Below are positions 36,449 through 44,514 of a stretch of DNA of 64,000 bases, piece by piece (position 1 is the stretch's first letter; each line of letters begins with the position of its first letter). This stretch comes from a virus. Both the position numbers and the translations under genes were made by a program. The notes beneath the pieces are model-generated. The model saw only the letters and a list, made by a program, of their open reading frames with translations, was not told the DNA's origin and ran no database searches. The DNA lies in IMG/VR virus record IMGVR_UViG_3300050123_000043, positions 1 through 64,000 of that record; one strand, written 5' to 3'.

Positions 36449-37033
36449 ATGCCATTAGGATTATATCGTAATAATTTAGATTTTGAGATATTAGAAACTG
36501 GAAATCCATCAACATTAGTTTTTGTAGATTCTTCACAATATATCGAACCTCCTGATAAACCTCTGCTTGAGGTTTTTATCCCAGGGTATTCTAAATACCT
36601 ACTCGTTAATATAATACCTAATCAGGTAAATACATTCAATTCTAGCACACTTAGATTATCAGAATCTTTAAGTATAAGTCATTTAACTATTCTTCCAGAT
36701 GGAGTTTGGAATTTTAAATATAAGATTTGTCCTTATGCCTATGTCTTTATTGAAAAGAGCACAATGAGAACAACTCTTATAAATAAAAAATTAGATAGAG
36801 CATATAATGAAATTGATCTTGAAAGATGTACTGATAAAACAAGTACATTTATTTTAGATCAATTAACAAGAGTTCAAATTTTAATTAGAGGATCAAAAGC
36901 AGTTGTGGAAAAGGATCAAAAAAGAGCGTCTGAATATTATAACCTGGCTGATAGATTATTGGATCAGGTATTAGATAAATTTTGTAAAAATTGTAGTCAA
37001 TGGGGTGCTCAACTTGCGGGAAACAGGGAGTAA
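36449..37033 (+). CDS. Virion-module protein, 194 residues
   Basis: N-terminal beta domain (LDFEILETGNPSTLVFVDSSQYIEPPDKPLLEVFIPGYSKYLLVNI), then a helical C-terminus (KDQKRASEYYNLADRLLDQVLDKFCKNC). This two-part plan recurs in phage head-completion or fibre-adaptor proteins of Bacteroidota phages; no named family. Overlaps the next gene by 34 bases. Confidence 0.6.
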   Translation: MPLGLYRNNLDFEILETGNPSTLVFVDSSQYIEPPDKPLLEVFIPGYSKYLLVNIIPNQVNTFNSSTLRLSESLSISHLTILPDGVWNFKYKICPYAYVFIEKSTMRTTLINKKLDRAYNEIDLERCTDKTSTFILDQLTRVQILIRGSKAVVEKDQKRASEYYNLADRLLDQVLDKFCKNCSQWGAQLAGNRE

Positions 37034-37329
37034 GTCCTCAACCTTATCAGTTTAAATATGTCCCTAATAATCGGATACAGATAGAGCCTCAAGTTGATGA
37101 AAATTGTGAATACACAACAAGTCAACTTAATATATGGCTTTCTAAGTTAATTTGTTGTAAGGATACAGGTCTTTATGTAACATTAAAGATCAAGGCTTCA
37201 AATTTAAACAAATATTTGGGTATTGTAGGGTCGGCAATAAATTATAAATCCCATCCTTGTTGGTTTAAAAAAGAATTAGATAATATTGCGAATATAATAA
37301 TTATTATTGAAAATAGTGGGAAATGTTAG
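37000..37329 (+). CDS. Virion-module protein, 109 residues
   Basis: Starts MGCSTCGKQGVSPQPYQFKYVP with a CxxC, followed by helices (SQLNIWLSKLICCKDTGLYVTLKIKASNLNKYLGIVGSAINY). Overlaps both neighbours, typical of a tightly packed operon. Unknown role. Confidence 0.6.
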   Translation: MGCSTCGKQGVSPQPYQFKYVPNNRIQIEPQVDENCEYTTSQLNIWLSKLICCKDTGLYVTLKIKASNLNKYLGIVGSAINYKSHPCWFKKELDNIANIIIIIENSGKC

Positions 37330-37508
37330 ATTTGAATCAAAAATTTATTTCATTAGCGGAAAGTGTGAGGGCAGAAGCTCTTTATGATATGGCTTTTATT
37401 ATTAGCGCGAATGAATTTCATTCATTAGACTTTTTTAAAGAACTATCTGATCAACGTAATTTAAACTTTAACATCTATACAAATCATATACAGAATGCTC
37501 CTTTGTGA
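37323..37508 (+). CDS. Hypothetical protein, 61 residues
   Basis: A helical small protein (LDLNQKFISLAESVRAEALYDMAFIISANEFHSLDFFKELSDQR), overlapping its neighbours by 7 and 14 bases. No family. Confidence 0.55.
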   Translation: MLDLNQKFISLAESVRAEALYDMAFIISANEFHSLDFFKELSDQRNLNFNIYTNHIQNAPL

Positions 37509-38529
37509 TAAATCGAAATATAATTGTGGATTAATAATTACTTCATCTTGTGTTCCTTATACGGGACATGATTTGACCGTATTAAGAGATCCTTCCTTAT
37601 TACCTTGTAATGCAAACATTAATGAGGTTATAGGAGTTTTTGATTTTGTTTTAAAAGAGGTTATAGATGGTAATGATCTTACAAATTTAAATGCAAGATG
37701 TTTAGCTTTTACTCCTTCTATTGTAAAAATAAATCAACTTCATCAAATTGAAATTGATCAGATTTGTGCTAATAGCGCGTCCTTAGCTTCGTTACAAACG
37801 CAATTTAATGACTTAAATATTGGTACAGAACCTATACAAATAAATTTGTTGTGTTTGACTCCAGCCGCTGCTGCTTGTTTGACACCGCCTAATACTTATC
37901 CATTAATTGCTGTATTAAATACATTTGTTAATGAAATTTGTACATTAATAACAGACGTTGCAAACATTTCAATACCTCAAATTTGTACAGACGGTGTTAC
38001 AATACTGGGAAATGGTACACTAGGTAACTGTCTTCGTACAGGAACCGTTCCTCCTTCTTCTCTGCCGTTTGCTGATTTCTTTGGATTAACAGCAGGAACG
38101 GGGAATGTTGGACCGACTGATTATCCGTCAACTATTCCGGTTAAAACGTCTGTTGGCACTGGTAGGGTTCCATTTCCAAGAAATGGAGCAACGATTGCTG
38201 GTGCGGCTACAAGAATTGATTCGTCAAGTTTTACGTTACCTAATGTTGGAACTTACGAAATTATATTCTCAGTTCATACAACAGAACCGGGTCAGTTGCA
38301 AGTTGAATTGAATGGTGTTGATATATCAGAATCGGTTACTCCGAACATGAATCCGACTGCGGGGGGACATCCTATCTTTGGTTATATTATTGTTACGACT
38401 ACTTTACCAAATGAAATAGTGGCAATAGTTAATGCTGACGGTAATTCAACAGCATTGACAATTACTCCTCCTAATGGGGCAAACACTCATGCGAACGCAC
38501 AAAGATTAATAATTAAACAAATTGCCTAA
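37495..38529 (+). CDS. Fibre-type protein with TNF/C1q-like domain (second copy)
   Basis: 344 residues. Residues 1-155 form a distinct N-terminal part (LLCDKSKYNCGLIITSSCVPYTGHDLTVLRDPS...). The C-terminal 185 residues (CTDGVTILGNGTLGNCLRTGTVPPSS ... FFGLTAGTGNVGPTDYPSTIPVKTSVGTG ... TEPGQLQVELNG ... LIIKQIA) repeat the BclA-like domain of the gene at 35663 with high identity. It is a longer paralogue with its own attachment region; likely trimeric tip. Confidence 0.78.
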   Translation: MLLCDKSKYNCGLIITSSCVPYTGHDLTVLRDPSLLPCNANINEVIGVFDFVLKEVIDGNDLTNLNARCLAFTPSIVKINQLHQIEIDQICANSASLASLQTQFNDLNIGTEPIQINLLCLTPAAAACLTPPNTYPLIAVLNTFVNEICTLITDVANISIPQICTDGVTILGNGTLGNCLRTGTVPPSSLPFADFFGLTAGTGNVGPTDYPSTIPVKTSVGTGRVPFPRNGATIAGAATRIDSSSFTLPNVGTYEIIFSVHTTEPGQLQVELNGVDISESVTPNMNPTAGGHPIFGYIIVTTTLPNEIVAIVNADGNSTALTITPPNGANTHANAQRLIIKQIA

Positions 38530-38544
38530 TTAAAGTTATATACT

Positions 38545-39315
38545 ATGTGGAACAATAATAATGGATTTTTACATTGCGACTCTTGTGGTGGAAGAGGCTG
38601 TGATCGTTGCCGTGGAAGTTATCCCTTTCCTGCTGAACCGTGTAGTCCACGTTTTTTATCATGTGGTAATGATGGATGTCCAATTTTATTAGATACTTCT
38701 TGTTCTATTTATCATAAAAATAAGAATCAAATTTCAGGTTTAATTAATTTGAATTTACCAAACGGATCTACTCTTCAATTAATACTTGAAACTATTGATG
38801 CTCAGTTAGGAAGCCTAAATGTTAATAATTGGAATATTCCTTTCTTAAGATCTGTTCCCTATACTATAAATAATTTGCCACAATTTGCTGGTGCCGTGGA
38901 TAGTGAATTTTCATTAATCGCTGGACAGATCGCTACTTTACAAGCTGATGTAAATATACCAAATACTTCTACAGATACTTCTACTGTTCATTTTGTTTTA
39001 ACGGGAACACTAAGTAGAAATATAAGTGCAGATGTAAAAGTATCGGCTGTAGCAGGTAATCAATTATCTATTCAACCGGATGGATTGTTCTCCCAGGCTC
39101 AAAATCTATCAATAGACTACATAGCCAAGACCTTGACCATTACAGACGGCAATACAGTAGACTTTTCATCTATTGTTAATGGTAATGCTGGCTTCTTAGG
39201 AAACTTTACGGGATCTGATCCAACGGCTACTGACGGACAATATTGGTATAGAACAGATACTACTCAATTGAAAATAAAAGTAGGTGGAGTTGTGAAAATA
39301 ATAACCATAAGCTAA
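38545..39315 (+). CDS. Fibre/spike module protein with Cys-rich N-terminus
   Basis: 256 residues. N-terminal CDSCGGRGCDRCRG and several more Cys look zinc-binding (rubredoxin- or DnaJ-like knuckles). Next comes ILLDTSCSIYH...GLINLNLPNGSTLQLILETIDAQLG, then a repeat-rich beta region and a C-terminal NFTGSDPTATDGQYWYRTDTTQLKIKVGG typical of fibre tips. Paralogue of the next gene over the N-terminal 150 residues. Confidence 0.65.
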   Translation: MWNNNNGFLHCDSCGGRGCDRCRGSYPFPAEPCSPRFLSCGNDGCPILLDTSCSIYHKNKNQISGLINLNLPNGSTLQLILETIDAQLGSLNVNNWNIPFLRSVPYTINNLPQFAGAVDSEFSLIAGQIATLQADVNIPNTSTDTSTVHFVLTGTLSRNISADVKVSAVAGNQLSIQPDGLFSQAQNLSIDYIAKTLTITDGNTVDFSSIVNGNAGFLGNFTGSDPTATDGQYWYRTDTTQLKIKVGGVVKIITIS

Positions 39316-39328
39316 ATTAATTAAAGAT

Positions 39329-40708
39329 ATGTGCTCAATTTGTGGACGGCCTGATTATGTAAGATGTGATTGTCAAAGCGCACAGCCTTTTTGTGACCAG
39401 TGTGCTGAGGATAGTGTATGTCTTGATAAATTAGATTCAGCATGTCTTATATATCATTTTGGTAATCCTGCTTTACCTACTCGTCTTATTAATTTAGATT
39501 TACCTAACGGATCATCTGCTCAAACAATATTTGAAGCTATAGATGCAGCACTCGGTAGATCTGGAAGTGGCCCATTATCATCAACCGATACTAATGCGAT
39601 TCATCTATTATTAGACGGCCCAGGTAATCGTCATATAACTGCTACTTTAATTCTTTCTGCACAATCAGGAAATACCGCTGTAATAAACAGTGATGGTTTA
39701 TTTGTTCCTCTCCCAAATAATTTATATAAGGTTCAAGTTGATGGAAGTCACATTCCATATTATCTTGAAGATGCTCTTATTGGAGGAACTGATGGAATTG
39801 TATCTCTTAGTTTTGAACCATCAAACGGAATATTGTTTGGATTACCGTCAATAAATATGACGGCTGTTGTAGATGCTATAACAGGAAATCAGGCATTGAT
39901 AGATTCTTTGTCGGGTTCTATACTAAATGATCTATTAAATAATCCTTCATATTTCTCTCAATTACTGGGTGCAATTGAAACTGGTATATTAAATGATCCT
40001 AATTTCATTACTGCTCTTACTCAGGCTATCTTGAATAACCCGGCAGCTAAAGCACTGCTTTGTAGCGAACTTGAAGCTTGTCTTAATCCAACAGGAAGCA
40101 CTTGTAATGCCCCTATAATTACTGATGCAACAACAATGATTTCAAGTACCGGAGGTACTGTTGTATTGACTATTACTTACACAGATGCTTCTCCATTACC
40201 TGATGACGGATACTTAGTATTCTATAGAAAGTTTGGAAGCTTGGGTGCATATACATCTGCTGGACCATTCCCTAATAGTTCAAGCCCGATTATAATACCT
40301 GGACTTTCTCCTTCCGATTATGAAGGTTATGTGGAATCTGATTGTGATGGATCATTCAGTAGTGGTGCAACATTTGTAACAAATGATTATTATAATGTTG
40401 ATATAACAAATGATCTTCCAAATCTGGTTATAACAAACGTCACTGGAATAGGAGGCTTCACATTTAGTGGACCGGTTCCAGTAGGTGGAAGAGATACAGG
40501 AGTTCATACAGCATTTACAGCAATTATTCAGGTTACTACAACAGGAATTGCGGCAATAACTGGAAATCTGGCACTCGTTAGAAACGGTATAGTTATAGAT
40601 TGTATAAATATACCTTCATCTACTACTCCAGGAGTATTAACCTTTACTTCACAAACCTTTGTTGGTACCGATCTTATACAGATTGAGCTTAATACAGGAA
40701 CTTGTTAA
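39329..40708 (+). CDS. Fibre/spike module protein with Cys-rich N-terminus and Ig-like domain
   Basis: 459 residues. N-terminal CSICGRPDYVRCDCQSAQPFCDQC, then CLIYHFGNP...LINLDLPNGSSAQTIFEAIDAALG mirrors the preceding gene. A Leu/Asn-rich middle (ILNDLLNNPSYFSQLLGAIETGILND) leads into a fibronectin III-like segment (CNAPIITDATTMISSTGGTVVLTITYTDASPLPDDGYLVFYRKFG...) and a C-terminal beta domain. Probably host-contact or decoration protein. Confidence 0.65.
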   Translation: MCSICGRPDYVRCDCQSAQPFCDQCAEDSVCLDKLDSACLIYHFGNPALPTRLINLDLPNGSSAQTIFEAIDAALGRSGSGPLSSTDTNAIHLLLDGPGNRHITATLILSAQSGNTAVINSDGLFVPLPNNLYKVQVDGSHIPYYLEDALIGGTDGIVSLSFEPSNGILFGLPSINMTAVVDAITGNQALIDSLSGSILNDLLNNPSYFSQLLGAIETGILNDPNFITALTQAILNNPAAKALLCSELEACLNPTGSTCNAPIITDATTMISSTGGTVVLTITYTDASPLPDDGYLVFYRKFGSLGAYTSAGPFPNSSSPIIIPGLSPSDYEGYVESDCDGSFSSGATFVTNDYYNVDITNDLPNLVITNVTGIGGFTFSGPVPVGGRDTGVHTAFTAIIQVTTTGIAAITGNLALVRNGIVIDCINIPSSTTPGVLTFTSQTFVGTDLIQIELNTGTC

Positions 40709-40758
40709 TAAATTAAAAGGACTGAGTTTTGTTGGTTTTTTCTCAGCACTCTTTATAT

Positions 40759-40784
40759 CCCCCGTTTCTACGGGGGTTTTTTTT
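40759..40784 (+). terminator. Rho-independent terminator
   Basis: CCCCCGT-TTCT-ACGGGGG followed by eight Ts; ends the fibre operon just before the phosphoesterase cassette. Confidence 0.9.
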
Positions 40785-40838
40785 ATAACACTTTTTTGTT
40801 ATAATTTCTTTGTTTTACCGATAATTGTATTATCTTTG
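40783..40838 (+). promoter_or_regulatory. Operator copy and promoter of the phosphoesterase gene
   Basis: A 22-bp palindrome copy (40783-40804; TTATAACACTT / TTTTGTTATAA) overlaps the end of the terminator U-run. TTTG (40809-40812) and TATCTTT G (40831-40838) follow with 18-base spacing. The GTG/ATG starts at 40847/40856 are close to the predicted +1. Confidence 0.68.
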
Positions 40839-40855
40839 TACAAAATGTGTTCATT

Positions 40856-42199
40856 ATGGGTAATAAGGAAACTTTACGTCAACAAGTTAATGAGTTTATT
40901 AAACAAAATCCTATAAAGTACAGAGAAAGAGGATGTTATAATGAATGTGCTGAGAAGTTTGGATTGACTGCTGAACAGGTTAGGAGAATATATAGAACTT
41001 TGAGGAAAAGAGCGTCTGTTAATTATTATCATGTGGAAATTCCAGAAAGTACTTTAACAACAGCTTCAAATAGTTTTAAAGAAAACGTTAAAACCGGAGA
41101 AGCTGATCTTATAACTGTCACTAATAAGCGTATCAAGACCCTGGGTGATCTTATAGCAATTTGCGAGATAGATCTTGAAATCTGGGACATAATTACATGG
41201 GAATGTAACAAATGGGAGGTCGGTGCCAAGAACGCAGCTAAAGAAATCGTTGTATCGCCCCTTTTCCAGGTCAAGGCGAAGTTATCTCGTAGGAAGATAG
41301 ATACTGACCTTCGTTTACAGAAAGAGGCCCTCCTTGAGGAGCTAAAGGGCTTTAAACCCAATTACGATCTGGATGTCATTAATCGTATACATACCGGGAT
41401 TCTGAGACCGGATAATCAAAGGCTCCTGGAGATCTGTATTTTTGATCCTCACTTTGGTAAGCTGTCCTGGAGAGAAGAAGCCGGGGAGGATTATGACATC
41501 AAGATCGCAGAAAAGAGGGTTAAGGACGCAATTAAAGATTTACTGAGCGAAGTTAACCTATCTACAGTTGAAAGAATCCTGTTACCCCTTGGTAATGATC
41601 TCATTAACGTAGACAGCAGCAATAATATGACTTTCGCTGGTACCCCACAGAGCACCGATGTAAGGTATCCTAAAATAATCAAGGTCGTTCGTAGAGTCCT
41701 GACCCAGATCATTTTAGATCTTTCCCTAATCGCTCCTGTGGATGTGGTAATTGTACCAGGGAACCACGATACGATCTCCTCCTTCATGATGGGAGAGATC
41801 CTGGACGCTACATTTTCCAGTAACCCGCGTGTAAACGTGGATAACGGTCCAAAATTAAGAAAATACTACAGATACGGTCTAAATTCTTTTCAATTTTCTC
41901 ACGGAAATGAAGAGAGGCATGAGGCTCTTGGATTAATCTTTGCTACAGAAGAAAAGAACCTTTGGGCGGCAACAAAGTTCAGATTCTCGCAACTCGGTCA
42001 TTATCATAAGAATAAGAAGATCAATTATGTTAGCGTGGATGAACACCAGGGATTCCAGATTCAGATTTTGCCCAGTTTATCGGGAGTAGATGCATGGCAC
42101 TACAAGAAGGGATACAAATCTCTTCATCAGGCCAAGGCATTACTTTACGATAAAGATAAGGGGCCAGTCGGTGAATTTACCACAACCTCAACCCTTTAG
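40856..42199 (+). CDS. Calcineurin-like metallophosphoesterase with N-terminal helix-turn-helix region
   Basis: Start at ATG 40856 (MGNKETLRQQVNEFIKQNP); a GTG three codons upstream is possible. 447 residues. The N-terminal 50 residues look like an HTH (YNECAEKFGLTAEQVRRIYRTLRKR). From residue 195: FDPHFGKL, PLGNDLINVDSS, VPGNHDT, FSHGNEE and LGHYHKN, the five metal-binding blocks of the calcineurin-like/Mre11-type fold. Substrate may be DNA ends, nucleotides or phosphoproteins. It is bounded by terminators and operators on both sides and has a more GC-rich codon choice than its neighbours, suggesting an independent cassette. Confidence 0.85.
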   Translation: MGNKETLRQQVNEFIKQNPIKYRERGCYNECAEKFGLTAEQVRRIYRTLRKRASVNYYHVEIPESTLTTASNSFKENVKTGEADLITVTNKRIKTLGDLIAICEIDLEIWDIITWECNKWEVGAKNAAKEIVVSPLFQVKAKLSRRKIDTDLRLQKEALLEELKGFKPNYDLDVINRIHTGILRPDNQRLLEICIFDPHFGKLSWREEAGEDYDIKIAEKRVKDAIKDLLSEVNLSTVERILLPLGNDLINVDSSNNMTFAGTPQSTDVRYPKIIKVVRRVLTQIILDLSLIAPVDVVIVPGNHDTISSFMMGEILDATFSSNPRVNVDNGPKLRKYYRYGLNSFQFSHGNEERHEALGLIFATEEKNLWAATKFRFSQLGHYHKNKKINYVSVDEHQGFQIQILPSLSGVDAWHYKKGYKSLHQAKALLYDKDKGPVGEFTTTSTL

Positions 42200-42203
42200 A
42201 TAT

Positions 42204-42226
42204 AACCCCCTTTTAGGGGGTTTTTT
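42204..42226 (+). terminator. Rho-independent terminator
   Basis: AACCCCC-TTTTA-GGGGGTT followed by Ts, 5 bases after the phosphoesterase stop. Confidence 0.88.
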
Positions 42227-42230
42227 ATTT

Positions 42231-42323
42231 TTATAACAAAATTTTGTGATAATTTTCCTAAATAAGAAAATATTCCATAATTTTGATCATTCTGATCAAA
42301 TTTATCACAAAATTTTGTTATAA
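42231..42323. promoter_or_regulatory. Symmetric operator region: two 22-bp palindromes around TTTGATCA-TTC-TGATCAAA
   Basis: Copies at 42231-42252 and 42302-42323 are exact reverse complements of each other (one half TTATAACAAAA, the other TTTTGTGATAA). A further perfect inverted repeat TTTGATCA-TTC-TGATCAAA sits between (42282-42300). The next gene starts at 42332. A -7-like AAATTTTG (42310-42317) lies inside the second copy. Confidence 0.75.
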
Positions 42324-42331
42324 TTTTTATT

Positions 42332-43024
42332 ATGCCTACCGTTTCTCAAGTAATATCCGATGTAAGACAAGAATTAAATGCCGTAAGTCTGGATGGTTAT
42401 ATACCGGCTAAGTTCATACATTCCAAGCTGTTAGACGCTGCTAAACTATTTATTAAAAGAGAAGCCGATGATCGTAGGCTTTATTTATACCCAAATGTTT
42501 GGGTAACAATTGACGATCTTGAATTGGCCGAAACCGAACTCATAGGATGTGCCGATATTGCAGTTCCCTACTGCACCAAGATAATGAAGTCCACAGTTAG
42601 GCTTCCTGAGATCTATACTACCCGGTATGGTTATCTTTTAAATATTAGTTCAGTAGACTATACAAGGAACTATATTCAGACTACTCCCAAACAATACAAT
42701 TCCATAAAAAATAGAAAATATCAAGATCCTAATCTTAGATATTTTTGGATTTATAATAATCACCTGGTCATTCCGGAGGCAATGGTTAAGTCTGTTACTC
42801 TGAGGGCAATGTTCTGCGATAAGGCTCAAGGTCTTAGAATTGAAGGTTGTAAGGACCCAGGTTGTATTAAGACACTGGAACAGGAATTTACGGTACCCGG
42901 TCATCTTCTTGATAATGTTAAAGATTATACCGTACAAAAAATTGCAGGTGTTAAATTAAAAATACCTAAAGACGAATACCCTAATTTAAACGAAGGTAGA
43001 AAACAAGGGGACGAAACCAAATAA
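42332..43024 (+). CDS. Ring/adaptor structural protein
   Basis: 230 residues. N-terminal helices (SQVISDVRQELNAVSLDGYIPAKFIHSKLLDAAKLFIKREADDRRLY), central strand region with YCTKIMKSTVRLPEIYTTRYGYLLNISSVD, and C-terminal LLDNVKDYTVQKIAGVKLKIPKDEYPNLNEGRK. It matches the crAss-like ring protein plan in order and size. It would sit in the neck below the portal. First gene after the symmetric operator region. Confidence 0.68.
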   Translation: MPTVSQVISDVRQELNAVSLDGYIPAKFIHSKLLDAAKLFIKREADDRRLYLYPNVWVTIDDLELAETELIGCADIAVPYCTKIMKSTVRLPEIYTTRYGYLLNISSVDYTRNYIQTTPKQYNSIKNRKYQDPNLRYFWIYNNHLVIPEAMVKSVTLRAMFCDKAQGLRIEGCKDPGCIKTLEQEFTVPGHLLDNVKDYTVQKIAGVKLKIPKDEYPNLNEGRKQGDETK

Positions 43025-43026
43025 TA

Positions 43027-43551
43027 ATGCCAGCCAAAGGATCAGTTCTAAAATACGGGAATAGAGATTACGTGGTTAATAAAGATTTCTATAATAAACT
43101 TATAGAAAAAAACGATATTGGCCTTTCCTATTCAGAGGTATCAAACGTTATAAAAGAACATACAAAAAACATAGCCGAAGTGGTCGAAGATGAGCTTGAT
43201 GGTTTTAAATTACCAAAGGGTCTTGGCTATATCTGTGTAGTCAAATACAAATCTACAAAGCTATCAATAAACTTTAGAAAGACAAAAGAGATTGGTAAAA
43301 AAGTATATTTTACTAATCTTGATACAATGGGTTTTTGCGTATCTGTAAAGTTATTTAGAGTAGGGAGACCAGGTAATAATTCTTTTTATGATCTCTTTAT
43401 GTTTAAGCCTTGTAAAAAGATAATGCAATCTGTTGTAAGAAAATTTAAATTGGGAAAAGTTTATTCAGATTATACTATTTCCGATTTTATGGAAAAAAGC
43501 CGATTAGAAAATTTATATTCTAAAAGGTATAGAAAAGATTTAAAGAAATAA
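43027..43551 (+). CDS. HU/IHF-like protein in tail module
   Basis: 174 residues, basic. The N-terminal helical part FYNKLIEKNDIGLSYSEVSNVIKEHTKNIAEVVEDELDGFKLPKGLGYICVVKYK follows the HU/IHF pattern (two helices, then LPxGLGxI like the DNA-binding arm entry) and is followed by a longer basic tail. crAss-like phages encode an IHF-like gene at this place between ring proteins. Overlaps none but sits 2 bases from both neighbours. Confidence 0.7.
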   Translation: MPAKGSVLKYGNRDYVVNKDFYNKLIEKNDIGLSYSEVSNVIKEHTKNIAEVVEDELDGFKLPKGLGYICVVKYKSTKLSINFRKTKEIGKKVYFTNLDTMGFCVSVKLFRVGRPGNNSFYDLFMFKPCKKIMQSVVRKFKLGKVYSDYTISDFMEKSRLENLYSKRYRKDLKK

Positions 43552-43552
43552 T

Positions 43553-44503
43553 ATGGGAGTTATTAATCCAGAAAATACGCTTCAGTTTAGATCCACTGCA
43601 CAACTTTTCAGTAGGGTTAAAGATAAGCTGAAGTCATTTGATTCTCAAAACATGATTGATGAAGGAACCTTCTTTGATCATGTTGCTTATATATTGGGTC
43701 AATTGGGTGCTGCTGTTTATAAGGAATGTGAAGCTGTTATTGAGGTTAGAGATCACAGAGCGGCATTACCTTGTAATTTTAAATTGTGGTATGCAGCATA
43801 CAAATGTCATCGTGGTCATGAGGGACAAGGTGCTCCAGATATAAATGAACAAAACAATTTTGGTCAACCTTTTATATTTATACAACAGATAGAAGAATCT
43901 GTTATTTGTCCTGAAAATTGTTGTATAAGCTGCGATAGAGGTAATGAAAAATCAAGAATAGTTGTAAGAAACTTTGTAAACGGACATAGATTTGAAAATC
44001 ATTTTCATGAACCTATGCCTCTTATTCTTAGTCCAAACGTAAAAGATAAATGTGCTCCTGAGTGTATGAAAGTTGTTCATGCTGGATGGAATGAGGTTAC
44101 AATAGCTGATGGATTTATAAGAACGAAGTTTGACAAAGATTGTATTTATATGCAATACTTCGGTATACCGATTGATAAGGATTATCTTCCTATGATCCCA
44201 GATGAAGAAAGTATTGAAAAAGCAATCGAATATTATATTTACAAAATGCTTTTTGAAGAGTGGTATTTAAATTCAGCCGTTCAGAATATTGTTCAACAAC
44301 TACAATACGCTTCTGCTGAATATGATAAATATCTTACCCAGGCAAGATATTGGTGTAGACTTCCATCATTCCAGAAATGTTTACAGATGGTTAGAATTCA
44401 GAGACAGAATAACAAATTTTATCAATTCAATGTTGATAAAACAGTAGTAGGTTCAAATTATTTTGGATGGGGTGGTGAGCATGGAGGTTATCGTAGATTT
44501 TAA
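43553..44503 (+). CDS. Ring/tail-stabilisation structural protein
   Basis: 316 residues. FRSTAQLFSRVKDKLKSFDSQNMIDEGTFFDHVAYILGQLGAAVYKECEAVIEV is a conserved helical start. A Cys-containing centre (VICPENCCISCDRGN) is followed by IRTKFDKDCIYMQYFGIPIDKDYLPMIPDEESIEKAIEYYIYKMLFEEWY, a block typical of ring proteins in crAss-like necks. Likely the ring that joins the tail tube to the muzzle-like protein encoded next. Confidence 0.7.
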   Translation: MGVINPENTLQFRSTAQLFSRVKDKLKSFDSQNMIDEGTFFDHVAYILGQLGAAVYKECEAVIEVRDHRAALPCNFKLWYAAYKCHRGHEGQGAPDINEQNNFGQPFIFIQQIEESVICPENCCISCDRGNEKSRIVVRNFVNGHRFENHFHEPMPLILSPNVKDKCAPECMKVVHAGWNEVTIADGFIRTKFDKDCIYMQYFGIPIDKDYLPMIPDEESIEKAIEYYIYKMLFEEWYLNSAVQNIVQQLQYASAEYDKYLTQARYWCRLPSFQKCLQMVRIQRQNNKFYQFNVDKTVVGSNYFGWGGEHGGYRRF

Positions 44504-44514
44504 AATAACAATTA

